Source: an uncultured Dokdonella sp.
Lineage (GTDB): Bacteria; Pseudomonadota; Gammaproteobacteria; Xanthomonadales; Rhodanobacteraceae
Reading direction: 5' to 3'
Assembly: GCA_934526015.1 (NCBI GenBank)
Contig: CAKSZY010000003.1
Span: forward strand, 1-64,000
DNA: 64,000 bases
A program made the translations under genes and the position numbers. The number at the start of each line of letters is the position of its first letter. Position 1 is the first letter of the stretch. Shown here in pieces: positions 41,188 through 50,245 of this stretch. Under the pieces are notes generated by a model, which worked only from the letters and a program-made list of their open reading frames with translations, did no database searches and had not been told where the DNA came from.

Positions 41188-42687
41188 ATGAGTGGCCCGA
41201 CCGCAACCGACGCTTCGCCGCCCGACTTCAAGACCGTGATGGGGCATCCACGCCCGTTGTGGATGCTGTTCATGACCGAATTCTGGGAACGCTTCGCGTT
41301 CTACGGCATGCGCTGGGCGCTGGCGCTCTACATCGTCGCCCAGTTCTATTCCGGCGACAGCGCCGGCGAAGCGCCGGCCAGCCGCCTGTACGGCGCCTAT
41401 CTCGCGCTGGTCTACGCGGCCGCATTGTTCGGCGGTTATGTCGCCGACCGCATCATCGGCTACCAGCGCTCGATCCTGCTCGGCGCCGTCATCATGGCCG
41501 CCGGCCTGTTCCTGATCGTCGTGCCGAACGAGGAGGCGTTCAAGCTCGGCCTCGCCACGGTCATCGCCGGCAACGGCCTGTTCAAGCCGAACATCTCGAC
41601 CATGGTCGGCAAGCTCTACAGCACCGGCGACGAGCGCCGCGACTCGGGCTTCACCCTGTTCTACATGGGCATCAATGCCGGTGCCCTGATCGCGCCGATC
41701 CTGACCGGCTGGCTGGCCGAACGCATGTTCGGCGGTTCGCCCGACATGCCGGCGTACAAGGTCGTGTTCATCGCTTCCGGCATCGGCATGCTGATCAGCC
41801 TGGTGTGGTTCTGGTTCGGCCGCGCGCAGTTGCAGGGCATCGGCCGTCCGGCGCCGGGCAACGAAAGCCTGCAGCGCGTCATCTACACCCTGCTCGGCGC
41901 ACTGGTGTCGATCCCGGTGATCTATTTCCTCCTCGCCATCGACGCCAGCCAGCTGCAGTGGTTGCTGACCGCGCTGTTCGTGGCCCTGTGCGTGCTGATC
42001 CTGCGCGAAGGTTTCCGCGACGGCGCGGTGCGCCGCGACATGGCGATCGCGATGCTGATCATCTTCGCCTTCAACGTGCTGTTCTGGATGTTCTTCGAAC
42101 AGGCCGGCAGCTCGTTCAACTTCCTCGCCCAGAACATCGTCAACCGCGATTTCGGCGGCTGGATCTTCCCGGTCGGCTGGTTCCAGTCGGTGAATTCGCT
42201 GGCGATCATCACCCTGGCGCCGGTGATCGCCTGGATCTGGATCAAGCTCGGCAAGGCCAATCCGTCGATCCCGCGCAAGTTCGGCCTCGGCATCATCTTC
42301 AACGGCCTCGCCTTCCTGCTGCTGATGTTCGCGCTGTCGAGCCTGGTCGACCCGCAGAGCCTGAAGATCCCGTTCTGGACGCTGTTCATGGTCTACGTGA
42401 TCCAGTCGATCGGCGAGCTCTGCCTGTCGCCGATCGGCCTGTCGATGGTGACCAAGCTGGCGCCGGTGCGCCTGGTCGGTTTCGGCATGGGCGGCTGGTT
42501 CCTGTCGACCGCGATCGGCAACAACCTGTCGGGCATCTTTGCCAGCCATGTCAGCGGCGAATCCGGCATGAGCGTGGAATCGGCGTTGTCGGGCTACACC
42601 TTCGGCTTCTGGGTGCTGGTCGGTTCCGGCGTGTTCCTGTTCCTCATCGCCCCGCTGATCCAGAAACTCATGCACGGGGTCAAGTGA
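41188..42687 (+). CDS. Proton-dependent oligopeptide transporter (POT/PTR family)
   Basis: Inner-membrane symporter taking up di- and tripeptides with protons. The 499-residue protein has the family ExxER signature in FMTEFWERFAFYGMRW on helix 1, the PTR2 signature regions (IAGNGLFKPNISTMVG; FTLFYMGINAGALIAP) and about fourteen helices. FWMFFEQAGSSFNF is a further conserved segment. A hairpin terminator follows. It is the first of two adjacent transporter genes. Substrate range is not decided from sequence. Confidence 0.92.
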   Translation: MSGPTATDASPPDFKTVMGHPRPLWMLFMTEFWERFAFYGMRWALALYIVAQFYSGDSAGEAPASRLYGAYLALVYAAALFGGYVADRIIGYQRSILLGAVIMAAGLFLIVVPNEEAFKLGLATVIAGNGLFKPNISTMVGKLYSTGDERRDSGFTLFYMGINAGALIAPILTGWLAERMFGGSPDMPAYKVVFIASGIGMLISLVWFWFGRAQLQGIGRPAPGNESLQRVIYTLLGALVSIPVIYFLLAIDASQLQWLLTALFVALCVLILREGFRDGAVRRDMAIAMLIIFAFNVLFWMFFEQAGSSFNFLAQNIVNRDFGGWIFPVGWFQSVNSLAIITLAPVIAWIWIKLGKANPSIPRKFGLGIIFNGLAFLLLMFALSSLVDPQSLKIPFWTLFMVYVIQSIGELCLSPIGLSMVTKLAPVRLVGFGMGGWFLSTAIGNNLSGIFASHVSGESGMSVESALSGYTFGFWVLVGSGVFLFLIAPLIQKLMHGVK

Positions 42688-42725
42688 GTCCGGCATGACG
42701 GCGCTTGCGCGCACTGCATGAAGCC

Positions 42726-42759
42726 GGCGACGGCGGCCTCCGGGCCGCCGTCGCCGTTT
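42726..42759 (+). terminator. Terminator-like hairpin after the peptide transporter
   Basis: GGCGACGGCGGCC, loop TCCG and its exact complement GGCCGCCGTCGCC form a 13-bp stem, followed by GTTTG. The T-run is short, so termination may be partial. Confidence 0.7.
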
Positions 42760-42832
42760 GCCCAATCCGGCGCAGCCGCGGCGCGCTACAGTGCGCCGCA
42801 ATGCCGGCCACGGCCCGATCGCGAGCACTTCG

Positions 42833-44137
42833 ATGACGTCGACGACACCGCCGCTGGAGCAGCCGGCACGGCGCTGGATCGTGCTGCTGTTCGTCAGCTT
42901 GGCGATGTTCGGCAACTACTACGTCTACGACGCGCTGAACCCGGTCGTCGACCTGCTGCGCGAGCAGAACGGATTCAGCTACGGCCAGATCGGTTTCCTG
43001 TCGACGGCCTACAACGTCGCCGCCCTGCTGGTGCTGCTCGCCGGTGGCTACCTGATCGACCGCTGGGGCACGCGTCGCGCCATCCCGGTGTTCGCCGCGA
43101 TCTGCCTGGCCGCGGCGGCCCTGACCGCGGCGACGCCGCAGTACGAGACGATCCTCGCCGGCCGCTTCCTGCTCGGCATCGGCGCCGAGCCGCTGATCGT
43201 CGCCGCGACGACGGCGCTGGCCAAGTGGTTCCGCGGCCGCGAGCTCGGCTTCGCGTTCGGCCTCAACCTGTCGCTGTCGCGCCTCGGCTCGGCCTCCACC
43301 GACTGGTCGACCTCGTTCGCCGCCCCGCTCTATGCGAACTGGCAGGACCCGTTGTGGCTGGCGACCGGCATTGCCGCCGCCGGCCTGGCCGCGGCGATGC
43401 TCTACGCGATGATGGAGCGCCGGACGCAGGAGCCCGCGCCGGCGAACGCGGCCGGCACCGGCGGTCGCCCCGGGCTGCGGGGTCTGTATGCGTTCGGCCG
43501 TGCCTACTGGTACATCGTCGCCTTGTGCGTGGTGTTCTACGCGACGATCTTCCCGTTCCGCAGTTTCGCCATCGACTACTTCCAGCAGGCGCACGGCCTC
43601 GATCGCGGCGCCGCCGGCATGCTCAGCAGCCTGCTGCCGATGTCGGCGATCGTGCTGACGCCGCTGTTCGGCCTGTGGGCCGACCGCGTCGGTCATCGCG
43701 GCGGGTTCATGGCGGTCGGCACGGCGCTCATGTTGCCGTTGTTCCTCATGGTGACCTACCTGCCACCGGGGCCGATGGTGCCGCTGCCGTTCGCCGCGCA
43801 GGCCGTTCCGCTGACCCTGCTGGTGGTCGCCGTGCTGCTCGGCGCGGTGTTCTCGCTGATCCCGGCGGTGATGTGGCCGGCGGTCGCCGTGCAGGTCGAT
43901 CCGCGCCGGCTCGGCACGGCCTACGCCTTGATGACCTTCTGCCAGCAACTCGGCTGGGCGGTGGTTCCGGTGGCGGTCGGCCTGCTCAACGACCACGCCG
44001 GTGCGGGTCCGCACAACCCGGCCGGCTATGCCGGCGGCATGTGGTTCTACACCGCGCTGGTTGCGCTCGGCCTTTTCTTTGCCTGGCGGCTGTGGCGCAT
44101 CGAGGAGGCGCAGCCGGCGAACGGCGCGGGCACCTGA
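42833..44137 (+). CDS. Major facilitator superfamily transporter
   Basis: A 434-residue inner-membrane protein with twelve predicted helices and MFS features: the loop 2-3 motif GGYLIDRWGTRRAIP, a similar motif in the second half (GLWADRVGHRGGF), and LLGIGAEPLIVAATTALA in helix 4. It most resembles uptake permeases for organic acids or nitrate/oxalate-type antiporters, but the substrate is not recognised. No clear ribosome site precedes the ATG at 42833. It ends 28 bases before the convergent marR gene. Confidence 0.82.
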   Translation: MTSTTPPLEQPARRWIVLLFVSLAMFGNYYVYDALNPVVDLLREQNGFSYGQIGFLSTAYNVAALLVLLAGGYLIDRWGTRRAIPVFAAICLAAAALTAATPQYETILAGRFLLGIGAEPLIVAATTALAKWFRGRELGFAFGLNLSLSRLGSASTDWSTSFAAPLYANWQDPLWLATGIAAAGLAAAMLYAMMERRTQEPAPANAAGTGGRPGLRGLYAFGRAYWYIVALCVVFYATIFPFRSFAIDYFQQAHGLDRGAAGMLSSLLPMSAIVLTPLFGLWADRVGHRGGFMAVGTALMLPLFLMVTYLPPGPMVPLPFAAQAVPLTLLVVAVLLGAVFSLIPAVMWPAVAVQVDPRRLGTAYALMTFCQQLGWAVVPVAVGLLNDHAGAGPHNPAGYAGGMWFYTALVALGLFFAWRLWRIEEAQPANGAGT

Positions 44138-44165
44138 GCCTTGCCGCGCACGGCCCGCGCCGTGC

Positions 44166-44621
44166 TCAGCGCCGCCCCTCGGCCCGTTCGGCCTTCCACA
44201 GCGTATCGAGGATGCGCGCGAGCCATTCGCGCTCGTCCGCGCCGAGGTGCGAGAGCAGGCGTTGCTCGTGCTCGAGCGCCAGCGGCACCACCTGGTCGTA
44301 GACCTTCCACCCCTCGGTCGACAGGCGCAGCACCGAGCGACGCTTGTCGTTGCTCGCCACGCCGCGCTCGATGAGGCCCTTGGCGAGCAGCCGGGCGAGC
44401 GCGCGGCTGACCGCGACCTTGTCCATCGCCGTGCGTTCGGCGACTTCCCGGCCCGAGAGGTCGGCGCGGTGGCCGAGCACGGCCATCGCCCGCCACTCGG
44501 TTACCGACAGGCCGAAGCGCTTGTCGTAGACACGTGCGATGGATTGGCTCAGCGTGTTCGAAAGCACGCTGAGCCGGTACGGCAGGAAGGTATCCAGTTC
44601 GAGCAGGGCGTGGCCGGCCAT
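44166..44621 (-). CDS. MarR-family transcriptional regulator, probably of tyrosine degradation
   Basis: A 151-residue winged-helix protein: YRLSVLSNTLSQSIARVYD, then LSVTEWRAMAVLGHRADLSG and MDKVAVSRALARLLAKGLIER, where the recognition helix and the wing residues (NDKRRSVLRLSTEG) follow the MarR pattern. It is divergent from hpd, and a 14-bp palindrome lies between them. It likely represses hpd and its own gene, perhaps released by 4-hydroxyphenylpyruvate or homogentisate, but the effector is unknown. Confidence 0.9.
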   Translation of the reverse strand: MAGHALLELDTFLPYRLSVLSNTLSQSIARVYDKRFGLSVTEWRAMAVLGHRADLSGREVAERTAMDKVAVSRALARLLAKGLIERGVASNDKRRSVLRLSTEGWKVYDQVVPLALEHEQRLLSHLGADEREWLARILDTLWKAERAEGRR

Positions 44622-44631
44622 CCGGGGACTC

Positions 44632-44660
44632 TTGCGCTTGGTTTCAATTGAAACTATAAA
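44632..44660 (+). promoter_or_regulatory. hpd promoter
   Basis: TTGCGC (-35, 4 of 6) and TATAAA (-10, 5 of 6) are separated by 17 bases, and the MarR-type palindrome fills the last 14 of those. The hpd start is 47 bases after the -10. Confidence 0.7.
44641..44654. promoter_or_regulatory. MarR-type operator palindrome
   Basis: GTTTCAATTGAAAC is a perfect 14-bp palindrome located between the divergent marR and hpd genes. Its position inside the hpd promoter spacer would block RNA polymerase when occupied. It is also 20 bases from the marR start codon, so autoregulation is likely. Confidence 0.75.
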
Positions 44661-44707
44661 GCAGGATTGCGCGGCGCGCGCGCGAATCGATTCCGAGGAG
44701 GATTCCC

Positions 44708-45811
44708 ATGAATGCCCAGCCCGCGACAAACACCGGTGTCGAGGTTGCGACGTTCGACAACCCGATGGGGATCGACGGCTTCGAATTCGTCGAGTTCGCC
44801 GCCCCGGCCGGCCAGGCGCAGCAGCTGCACGACTACTTCCGCAAGCTCGGCTTCGTGCAGGTGGCGCGCCACAAGACGCGGCCGATCAGCACGTATCGCC
44901 AGGGCGACTGCACCTTCCTCGTCAACGAGGATCCCGATTCCTTCGCCGCGCGCTTCGCCGCCGAGCACGGCCCGAGCGCCTGCGGCTTCGCCATCCGCGT
45001 CAACAAGCTCGCCGAGTGGGCGCGCGTGCAGGCGCTGCGCAACGGCGCCGAGCCGTTCGAACTGCGCGACGAACTGAGCAAGGCCGCGGCCGCGCCGGTC
45101 ATCAAGGGCATCGGCGGTTGCATGCTCTACATCGTCGACCGCTACGACGACAAGGGCACCATCCACGATCCCGACTACGAATACCTGCCCGGCGTCGAGC
45201 TCATGCCGAAGGGGTTCGGCCTGACCTTCATCGACCACCTGACCCACAACCTCTACCACGGCAACATGGCGAAGTGGGCCGACTACTACGAGCGCCTGTT
45301 CAACTTCCGCGAGATCCGCTACTTCGACATCAAGGGCGCCAAGACCGGCCTGCTGTCGAAGGCGATGACCGCGCCGGACGGCATGGTGCGCATCCCGCTC
45401 AACGAGTCGAGCGACCCGAAGAGCCAGATCAACGAATACCTCGACCAGTACAAGGGCGAGGGCATCCAGCACATCGCCTGCTTCACCGACGACATCTACA
45501 CCACGGTCGAGCGCATGCGCGAGGCCGGCATCGCCTTCCTCGACACGCCGGACACCTATTTCGACGTCATCGACGTGCGCATCCCCGAGCATGGCGAGGA
45601 CGTGGCGCGTCTGGCCCGCAACAAGATCCTGATCGACGCCGATCCGGAAACCAAGAAGCGCAAGCTGCTGCAGATCTTCACCCAGAACGCGCTCGGCCCG
45701 ATCTTCTTCGAGATCATCCAGCGCAAGGGCAACGAAGGCTTCGGCGAGGGCAATTTCCAGGCACTGTTCGAGAGCATCGAACGCGACCAGATGCGTCGCG
45801 GCGTGCTCTGA
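44708..45811 (+). CDS. hpd: 4-hydroxyphenylpyruvate dioxygenase
   Basis: Non-haem iron enzyme that converts 4-hydroxyphenylpyruvate to homogentisate, the entry of the tyrosine degradation pathway. The 367-residue protein has MGIDGFEFVEFAAP at the start and the three iron ligands in FGLTFIDHLTHNLYHG, GIQHIACFTDDI and LGPIFFEIIQRKGNEGFG. Length agrees with the proteobacterial enzyme. It is the first gene of an operon with hmgA, fahA and maiA. GAGGAGG lies before the ATG. Confidence 0.96.
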   Translation: MNAQPATNTGVEVATFDNPMGIDGFEFVEFAAPAGQAQQLHDYFRKLGFVQVARHKTRPISTYRQGDCTFLVNEDPDSFAARFAAEHGPSACGFAIRVNKLAEWARVQALRNGAEPFELRDELSKAAAAPVIKGIGGCMLYIVDRYDDKGTIHDPDYEYLPGVELMPKGFGLTFIDHLTHNLYHGNMAKWADYYERLFNFREIRYFDIKGAKTGLLSKAMTAPDGMVRIPLNESSDPKSQINEYLDQYKGEGIQHIACFTDDIYTTVERMREAGIAFLDTPDTYFDVIDVRIPEHGEDVARLARNKILIDADPETKKRKLLQIFTQNALGPIFFEIIQRKGNEGFGEGNFQALFESIERDQMRRGVL

Positions 45812-45967
45812 CCGGCACCGCGCGGCGGCGAACGGCGGCCTCCGGATCGGCAACGCGTCCGGTGTCGCCGCGCAACCCCGGCGGATTGCGCCCGACATTC
45901 GCGCCGTGACCGTGCCGGCGGGCGCGCAGTGGAACGTATCGTTGCACCCAGGATCACGGTGACCCGC

Positions 45968-47257
45968 ATGCAGCCGCAATACCAGACCGGTTTCGCCAAC
46001 GAGTTCGCCAGCGAGGCGCTGCCCGGCACCCTGCCGGTCGGGCGCAATTCGCCGCAGCGGGTGGCCCGCGGCCTGTATGCCGAGCAACTCACCGGCACCG
46101 CGTTCACCGCGCCGCGCCACGCCAACCGGCGCAGCTGGCTGTACCGCATCCGCCCGGCGGCGATGCACGGCGCGTTCACGCCGTTCGTGCACGCGACCTT
46201 CCACAACGACTTCGGCAGCGGAGCGGTCACCCCCGAACAGCTGCGCTGGGATCCGCTGCCGCCGCCGGCGGCGCCGACCGATTTCCTCGAAGGCCTCTAC
46301 ACGATGGCCGGCAACGGCGGAGCGGCCGCGCAGGCCGGCGTCGGCATCCACCTGTACGCGGCCAATCGCGACATGCAGGGACGCTGGTTCACCGATGCCG
46401 ACGCCGAACTGCTGATCGTCCCGCAGCAGGGGCGCCTGCGCCTCGAGACCGAACTCGGCGTGATCGGGATCGAGCCGCAGCAGATCGCGGTGATCCCGCG
46501 CGGCGTCCGTTTCCGCGTCGTCCTGCCGGATGGCGACGCGCGCGGCTATGTCTGCGAGAACTTCGGCGCCCTCCTCAAGCTGCCCGACCTCGGTCCGATC
46601 GGCAGCAACGGCCTGGCCAATCCGCGCGATTTCGAGACGCCGGTGGCGGCCTGGGAAGACCTCGAAGGCGACTTCGAGCTGGTCACCAAGTTCCAGGGTC
46701 ACCTGTGGCGCGCCGACATCGGCCACTCGCCGTGCGATGTCGTCGCCTGGCACGGCAACTACGCGCCGTACCGCTACGACCTGCGCCGCCACAACACGAT
46801 CGGTTCGATCAGCCACGACCATCCCGATCCGTCGATCTTCCTCGTCCTGCACTCGCCGAGCGACAGCGAGGGGGTCAGCAACCTCGATTTCGTGATCTTC
46901 CCGCCGCGCATCCTCGCCATGCAGGACACCTTCCGTCCGCCGTGGTTCCACCGCAACGTGGCCAGCGAGTTCATGGGCCTCGTGCACGGTGCCTACGATG
47001 CCAAGGCCGGCGGCTTCGTGCCGGGCGGGAGCTCCCTGCACAACAGCTTCACCGGCCACGGTCCCGACGCGGCAACGTTCGAGAAGGCTTCCGCGGCCGA
47101 CCTGTCGAAGCCCGATGTCGTCACCGACACCATGGCCTTCATGTTCGAGACGCGTGCGGTGATCCGTCCGACCGGGCAGGCGCTCGAGGCCAGCCACCGC
47201 CAGCGCGACTACCAGGCCTGCTGGCACGGCCTGCGCAAGCATTTCCGCAAGGAGTGA
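45968..47257 (+). CDS. hmgA: Homogentisate 1,2-dioxygenase
   Basis: Opens the homogentisate ring to maleylacetoacetate. The 429-residue protein starts [20 protein letters not shown] and contains [10 protein letters not shown]. Iron ligands are in [18 protein letters not shown] (His and Glu) and, further on, [14 protein letters not shown] (His). Length is that of the family. The start at 45968 is chosen because family homologs begin with this YQTGFANEF sequence. It lies 156 bases after hpd and is followed by the VapBC pair, not directly by fahA. Confidence 0.95.
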   Translation: MQPQYQTGFANEFASEALPGTLPVGRNSPQRVARGLYAEQLTGTAFTAPRHANRRSWLYRIRPAAMHGAFTPFVHATFHNDFGSGAVTPEQLRWDPLPPPAAPTDFLEGLYTMAGNGGAAAQAGVGIHLYAANRDMQGRWFTDADAELLIVPQQGRLRLETELGVIGIEPQQIAVIPRGVRFRVVLPDGDARGYVCENFGALLKLPDLGPIGSNGLANPRDFETPVAAWEDLEGDFELVTKFQGHLWRADIGHSPCDVVAWHGNYAPYRYDLRRHNTIGSISHDHPDPSIFLVLHSPSDSEGVSNLDFVIFPPRILAMQDTFRPPWFHRNVASEFMGLVHGAYDAKAGGFVPGGSSLHNSFTGHGPDAATFEKASAADLSKPDVVTDTMAFMFETRAVIRPTGQALEASHRQRDYQACWHGLRKHFRKE

Positions 47258-47273
47258 TGGGTCTCGATCCGAT

Positions 47274-47302
47274 TTGACATCATGATGCGGTCGCATCATG
47301 AT
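47274..47302 (+). promoter_or_regulatory. vapBC promoter
   Basis: TTGACA (-35, 6 of 6), 17-base spacer, CATGAT (-10, 4 of 6). The -10 lies inside the second operator half. Transcription would begin about 25 bases before the vapB start. Confidence 0.65.
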
Positions 47303-47305
47303 GCG
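47278..47305. promoter_or_regulatory. Tandem palindromic operator for vapBC
   Basis: CATCATGATGCG occurs twice with a four-base spacer (period 16). Each copy contains the palindrome CATCATGATG. The two sites overlap the -35 and -10 elements, as expected for cooperative repression by a VapB-VapC complex. Confidence 0.75.
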
Positions 47306-47332
47306 AAGACTCCCTGCTGCCGCCCCCACGCC

Positions 47333-47599
47333 ATGCGCACCACCATCGACATCCCCGAACGCGAGCACGCGCTTTTCAGCGCGCTGGCGCACGATCACGG
47401 CACGAGTCTCAGCAAGCTCATCGTCGAACTGGCGCTGCGCGGCTTGAGACATCCGTCCACAGTGGCCGACGAGCCGGCCAGGTACGAAGTCGATCCGGAA
47501 ACCGGTCTGCCTGTATTCCGCTCCGGTCGCCCGGTCACGCTCGAGGACGTCAAGGCGCTGGAGGACGAGGAACTGGATCGCCATGGTCCATTTGCTTGA
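47333..47599 (+). CDS. vapB: Antitoxin of VapBC type (ribbon-helix-helix-like)
   Basis: An 88-residue protein starting MRTTIDIPEREHALFSALA with the ribbon strand MRTTIDIPE and the helix-turn-helix KLIVELALRGLRHP, the pattern of RHH antitoxins that bind DNA and mask a PIN toxin. The C-terminal part (VTLEDVKALEDEELD) is the toxin-binding region. It overlaps the toxin gene by 17 bases. The start at 47333 is preferred to the upstream ATG at 47282 because it begins the DNA-binding strand. Confidence 0.82.
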   Translation: MRTTIDIPEREHALFSALAHDHGTSLSKLIVELALRGLRHPSTVADEPARYEVDPETGLPVFRSGRPVTLEDVKALEDEELDRHGPFA

Positions 47600-47984
47600 C
47601 TCCAACGTCCTGATCGCGCTCGGCGATCGCGATCACGTGCATCATCAGGCGGTCCGGAGCTGGTTCCGGCAGCGCGGTGATGCGGCGTTCGCGACCTGTC
47701 CGATCACGCAAGGCGCGCTGCTGCGCATCCTCATGCAGCGTGGTCGCGCGGCGGTCGGTGAACCCATGGACATCCTGCGTGGTTTCATTGCGCATCCGGC
47801 GCATCGATTCTGGCCGGAGGACATGGGTTACGACGCGATCCGCCTGGACGGAGTCCTCGGGCATCGACAAATCACCGACGCCTACCTCGCCGCGCTTGCG
47901 CGCAGGCATGGCGGCCGGCTGGCGACCCTGGACCGTGGCCTCGCCGCCCTGCATGACGACGTCGCCGAACTGATTCCCGCATGA
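47583..47984 (+). CDS. vapC: PIN-domain toxin of VapC type
   Basis: A 133-residue ribonuclease toxin. It starts MVHLLDSNVLIALGDRDHVHH (first acid D6 after LLDSNVLIAL) and has ITQGALLRILM and GHRQITDAYLAALARRHGG with the later acids, then LATLDRGLAAL. This is the order expected of the PIN fold that cuts tRNA or rRNA. It overlaps vapB and ends 11 bases before fahA. With vapB it forms a two-gene cassette inside the tyrosine operon. Confidence 0.9.
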   Translation: MVHLLDSNVLIALGDRDHVHHQAVRSWFRQRGDAAFATCPITQGALLRILMQRGRAAVGEPMDILRGFIAHPAHRFWPEDMGYDAIRLDGVLGHRQITDAYLAALARRHGGRLATLDRGLAALHDDVAELIPA

Positions 47985-47994
47985 AGGATTGCTC

Positions 47995-48984
47995 ATGAAA
48001 CTCGCATCGTTGAAGGAAGGCGGCCGCGACGGCACGCTGATCGTCGTCAGTCGCGATCTCGCGCGTGCCGTGCGTGCGGACGGCATCGCGCCGACGCTGC
48101 AGGCGGCGCTCGACGACTGGAACCGCGCCGCGCCGCGCCTCAATGCCCTGTTCGAAGGGCTCGAGGCCGGCAAGGCCGGCGCGGCCTTCGATCTCGATCC
48201 GGCGCTGCTCGCCGCACCGCTGCCGCGCGCCTACGAGTTCGTCGACGGCAGTGCCTACCTGCCGCATGTCGAGCGCGTGCGGCGCGCGCGCGGCGCCGAG
48301 GTGCCGGCCAGCTTCTACACCGACCCGCTGATGTACCAGGCCACCAGCGCCGGCTTCCTCGGTCCACGCGACCCGATCCTCGCCGCCAGCGAGGACTGGG
48401 GCATCGACCTCGAGGCGGAAGTGGTGGTCGTCACCGACGACGTGCCGATGGGGCTCGACGCCGGGGCCGCCGCCGCGCACATCCAGCTCGTCGGCCTGGT
48501 CAACGACGTCTCCCTGCGCGGGCTGATTCCCGGTGAACTGGCCAAGGGCTTCGGTTTCCTGCAATCCAAGCCGCGCTCGGCGCTGTCGCCGGTGCTGGTC
48601 ACCCCGGACGAACTCGGCACGCACTGGCGCGATGCGAAGCTGCACCTGCCGATGCGCACCTGGATCAACGGGCAATGGTTCGGCGAAGCCGAGGCCGGCG
48701 TCGACATGCAGTTCAGTTTCGCCGAGCTGGTCGCCCATGCGGCGAAAACGCGACCGCTGACCGCCGGCACGATCGTCGGATCGGGTACGATCGCCAACGA
48801 GGACACGGCCAAAGGGGCTTCCTGCCTCGCCGAGCAGCGGACCGTGGAGACGCTGCGCGACGGCAAGGCCTCGACGCCGTTCCTGCGGTTCGGCGACCGC
48901 GTGCGCATCGACATGACCGATGCGTCCGGGCGCACGATCTTCGGCGCGATCGACCAGGTCGTTTCCGCGTACCGGCCGGGCTGA
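47995..48984 (+). CDS. fahA: Fumarylacetoacetate hydrolase
   Basis: Last enzyme of tyrosine degradation, giving fumarate and acetoacetate. The 329-residue protein is of the shorter, bacterial FAH type. It starts MKLASLKEGGRDGTLIVVSR, and the metal site is in SEDWGIDLEAEVVVVTDDV and GTIVGSGTIANED, typical of the FAH fold. AAGGA lies at 47984-47988, six bases before the ATG, immediately after the vapC stop. maiA follows after 34 bases. Confidence 0.92.
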   Translation: MKLASLKEGGRDGTLIVVSRDLARAVRADGIAPTLQAALDDWNRAAPRLNALFEGLEAGKAGAAFDLDPALLAAPLPRAYEFVDGSAYLPHVERVRRARGAEVPASFYTDPLMYQATSAGFLGPRDPILAASEDWGIDLEAEVVVVTDDVPMGLDAGAAAAHIQLVGLVNDVSLRGLIPGELAKGFGFLQSKPRSALSPVLVTPDELGTHWRDAKLHLPMRTWINGQWFGEAEAGVDMQFSFAELVAHAAKTRPLTAGTIVGSGTIANEDTAKGASCLAEQRTVETLRDGKASTPFLRFGDRVRIDMTDASGRTIFGAIDQVVSAYRPG

Positions 48985-49018
48985 GTCCCCGCGCGGTCCC
49001 GACAGCGGGGAGGACGGG

Positions 49019-49693
49019 ATGACGGTTCCACTGAAGCTCTACAGCTACTGGCGTTCGAGTGCCGCCTATCGCGTGCGCATCGCGCTCAACCTCAAGCAGC
49101 TGCCCTGCGAGATCATCCCGGTGCATCTCGTCGCCAACGGCGGCGAGCAGCACGCACCGGCCTACCACGAGATCAACCCGCAGGACTTCGTTCCGACCCT
49201 GCTCGACGGTGCACGCGTGTTCCGCCAGTCGCTGGCGATCATCGAGTACCTCGACGAGGTGCATCCCGGGGCGATGAGCCTGCTGCCGTCGACGGCGCGC
49301 GACCGCGCGCGGGTTCGCGCGATCGCCCAGATCGTCGCCTGCGACATCCATCCGCTCAACAACCTGCGCGTCATGCAGTTCCTCGAGCGCGAGTTCGCCA
49401 CCCCGCAACTGGAGCGTGACCGCTGGACGCGGCACTGGATCGTCGAGGGTTTCCGCGCCATCGAGGCGTTGATGTCGGAAAGCGCGTCGACCGGTCTCTA
49501 TTGCGACGGCGACGTGCCGACCCTGGCCGATGTCTGCCTGGTGCCGCAGGTCTACAACGCGCGCCGCTTCGGCATCGACATGGCCGACTTCCCGACCATC
49601 GAGCGGATCGAGAAGCAATGCCTCGACCTCGTCGCGTTCGAGGCCGCCCGCCCGGAAAACCAGGCCGACGCGCCGCCTCAGCCGGCGATGTAG
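49019..49693 (+). CDS. maiA: Maleylacetoacetate isomerase (zeta-class GST)
   Basis: Glutathione-dependent isomerase that turns maleylacetoacetate into fumarylacetoacetate. The 224-residue protein has the zeta-class active-site SYWRSSAAYRVRIALNLK (usually SSCxWRVRIAL), NPQDFVPTLLDG, and a C-terminal GST helical domain with QIVACDIHPLNNLRV. The strong ribosome site GGGGAGGA lies before the ATG at 49019. Last gene of the tyrosine operon, overlapping the convergent CBS gene by 16 bases. Confidence 0.95.
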   Translation: MTVPLKLYSYWRSSAAYRVRIALNLKQLPCEIIPVHLVANGGEQHAPAYHEINPQDFVPTLLDGARVFRQSLAIIEYLDEVHPGAMSLLPSTARDRARVRAIAQIVACDIHPLNNLRVMQFLEREFATPQLERDRWTRHWIVEGFRAIEALMSESASTGLYCDGDVPTLADVCLVPQVYNARRFGIDMADFPTIERIEKQCLDLVAFEAARPENQADAPPQPAM

Positions 49694-50106
49694 CGCTGCA
49701 AGTGCTCGATCTGTTCGGATTGCTCGCTGATGACGGCCTTGACCAGGTCGCCGATCGACAGCACGCCGTTGACGCGGCCGGCATCGACGACCGGCAGGTG
49801 GCGCACGCGGCGCTCCGTGCACATGCGCATGCAGTGATCGACGCTGTCGCCGGAAGCGACCGTGACCACCTCGGCGGTCATGATGTCGGCGACCGAAGTA
49901 GCCGACGAGGAACGTCCCATCAGCACGACCTTGCGGGCGTAGTCGCGTTCGGAAACGATGCCGACGAGGCGGCCATCGGCGATCACGAGAAGGGCGCCGA
50001 TGTGATGTTCGGCCATCGCGCGCACGGCATCGATGACCGGGGTCGAGGGCGGCACCGAATGGACGAGCGAACCCTTGTCGGCGAGCAGATGCTTGACCTG
50101 GCGCAT
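49678..50106 (-). CDS. CBS-domain protein
   Basis: A 142-residue protein consisting of two CBS domains (about 8-65 and 75-135): SVPPSTPVIDAVRAMAEHHI, then ALLVIADGRLVGIVSERDYA, and MTAEVVTVASGDSVDHCM, then HLPVVDAGRVNGVLSIGDLV. Such stand-alone pairs bind adenine nucleotides and act as regulators. No partner gene is recognised nearby. The ribosome site GGAGG lies before the ATG. Confidence 0.9.
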   Translation of the reverse strand: MRQVKHLLADKGSLVHSVPPSTPVIDAVRAMAEHHIGALLVIADGRLVGIVSERDYARKVVLMGRSSSATSVADIMTAEVVTVASGDSVDHCMRMCTERRVRHLPVVDAGRVNGVLSIGDLVKAVISEQSEQIEHLQRYIAG

Positions 50107-50245
50107 GGCCACCTCCACGGCTGGGCGGCACCGGCAGCGATGCCAATGCAGGGAGTGTAGTCGGAAACGCCGGCGGAGGTGATGCCCGCCACGGCACGGT
50201 GCAGGACGTGGTCGTGGCGGCGTGCGCCGGCGCGGGATCCGGTGT

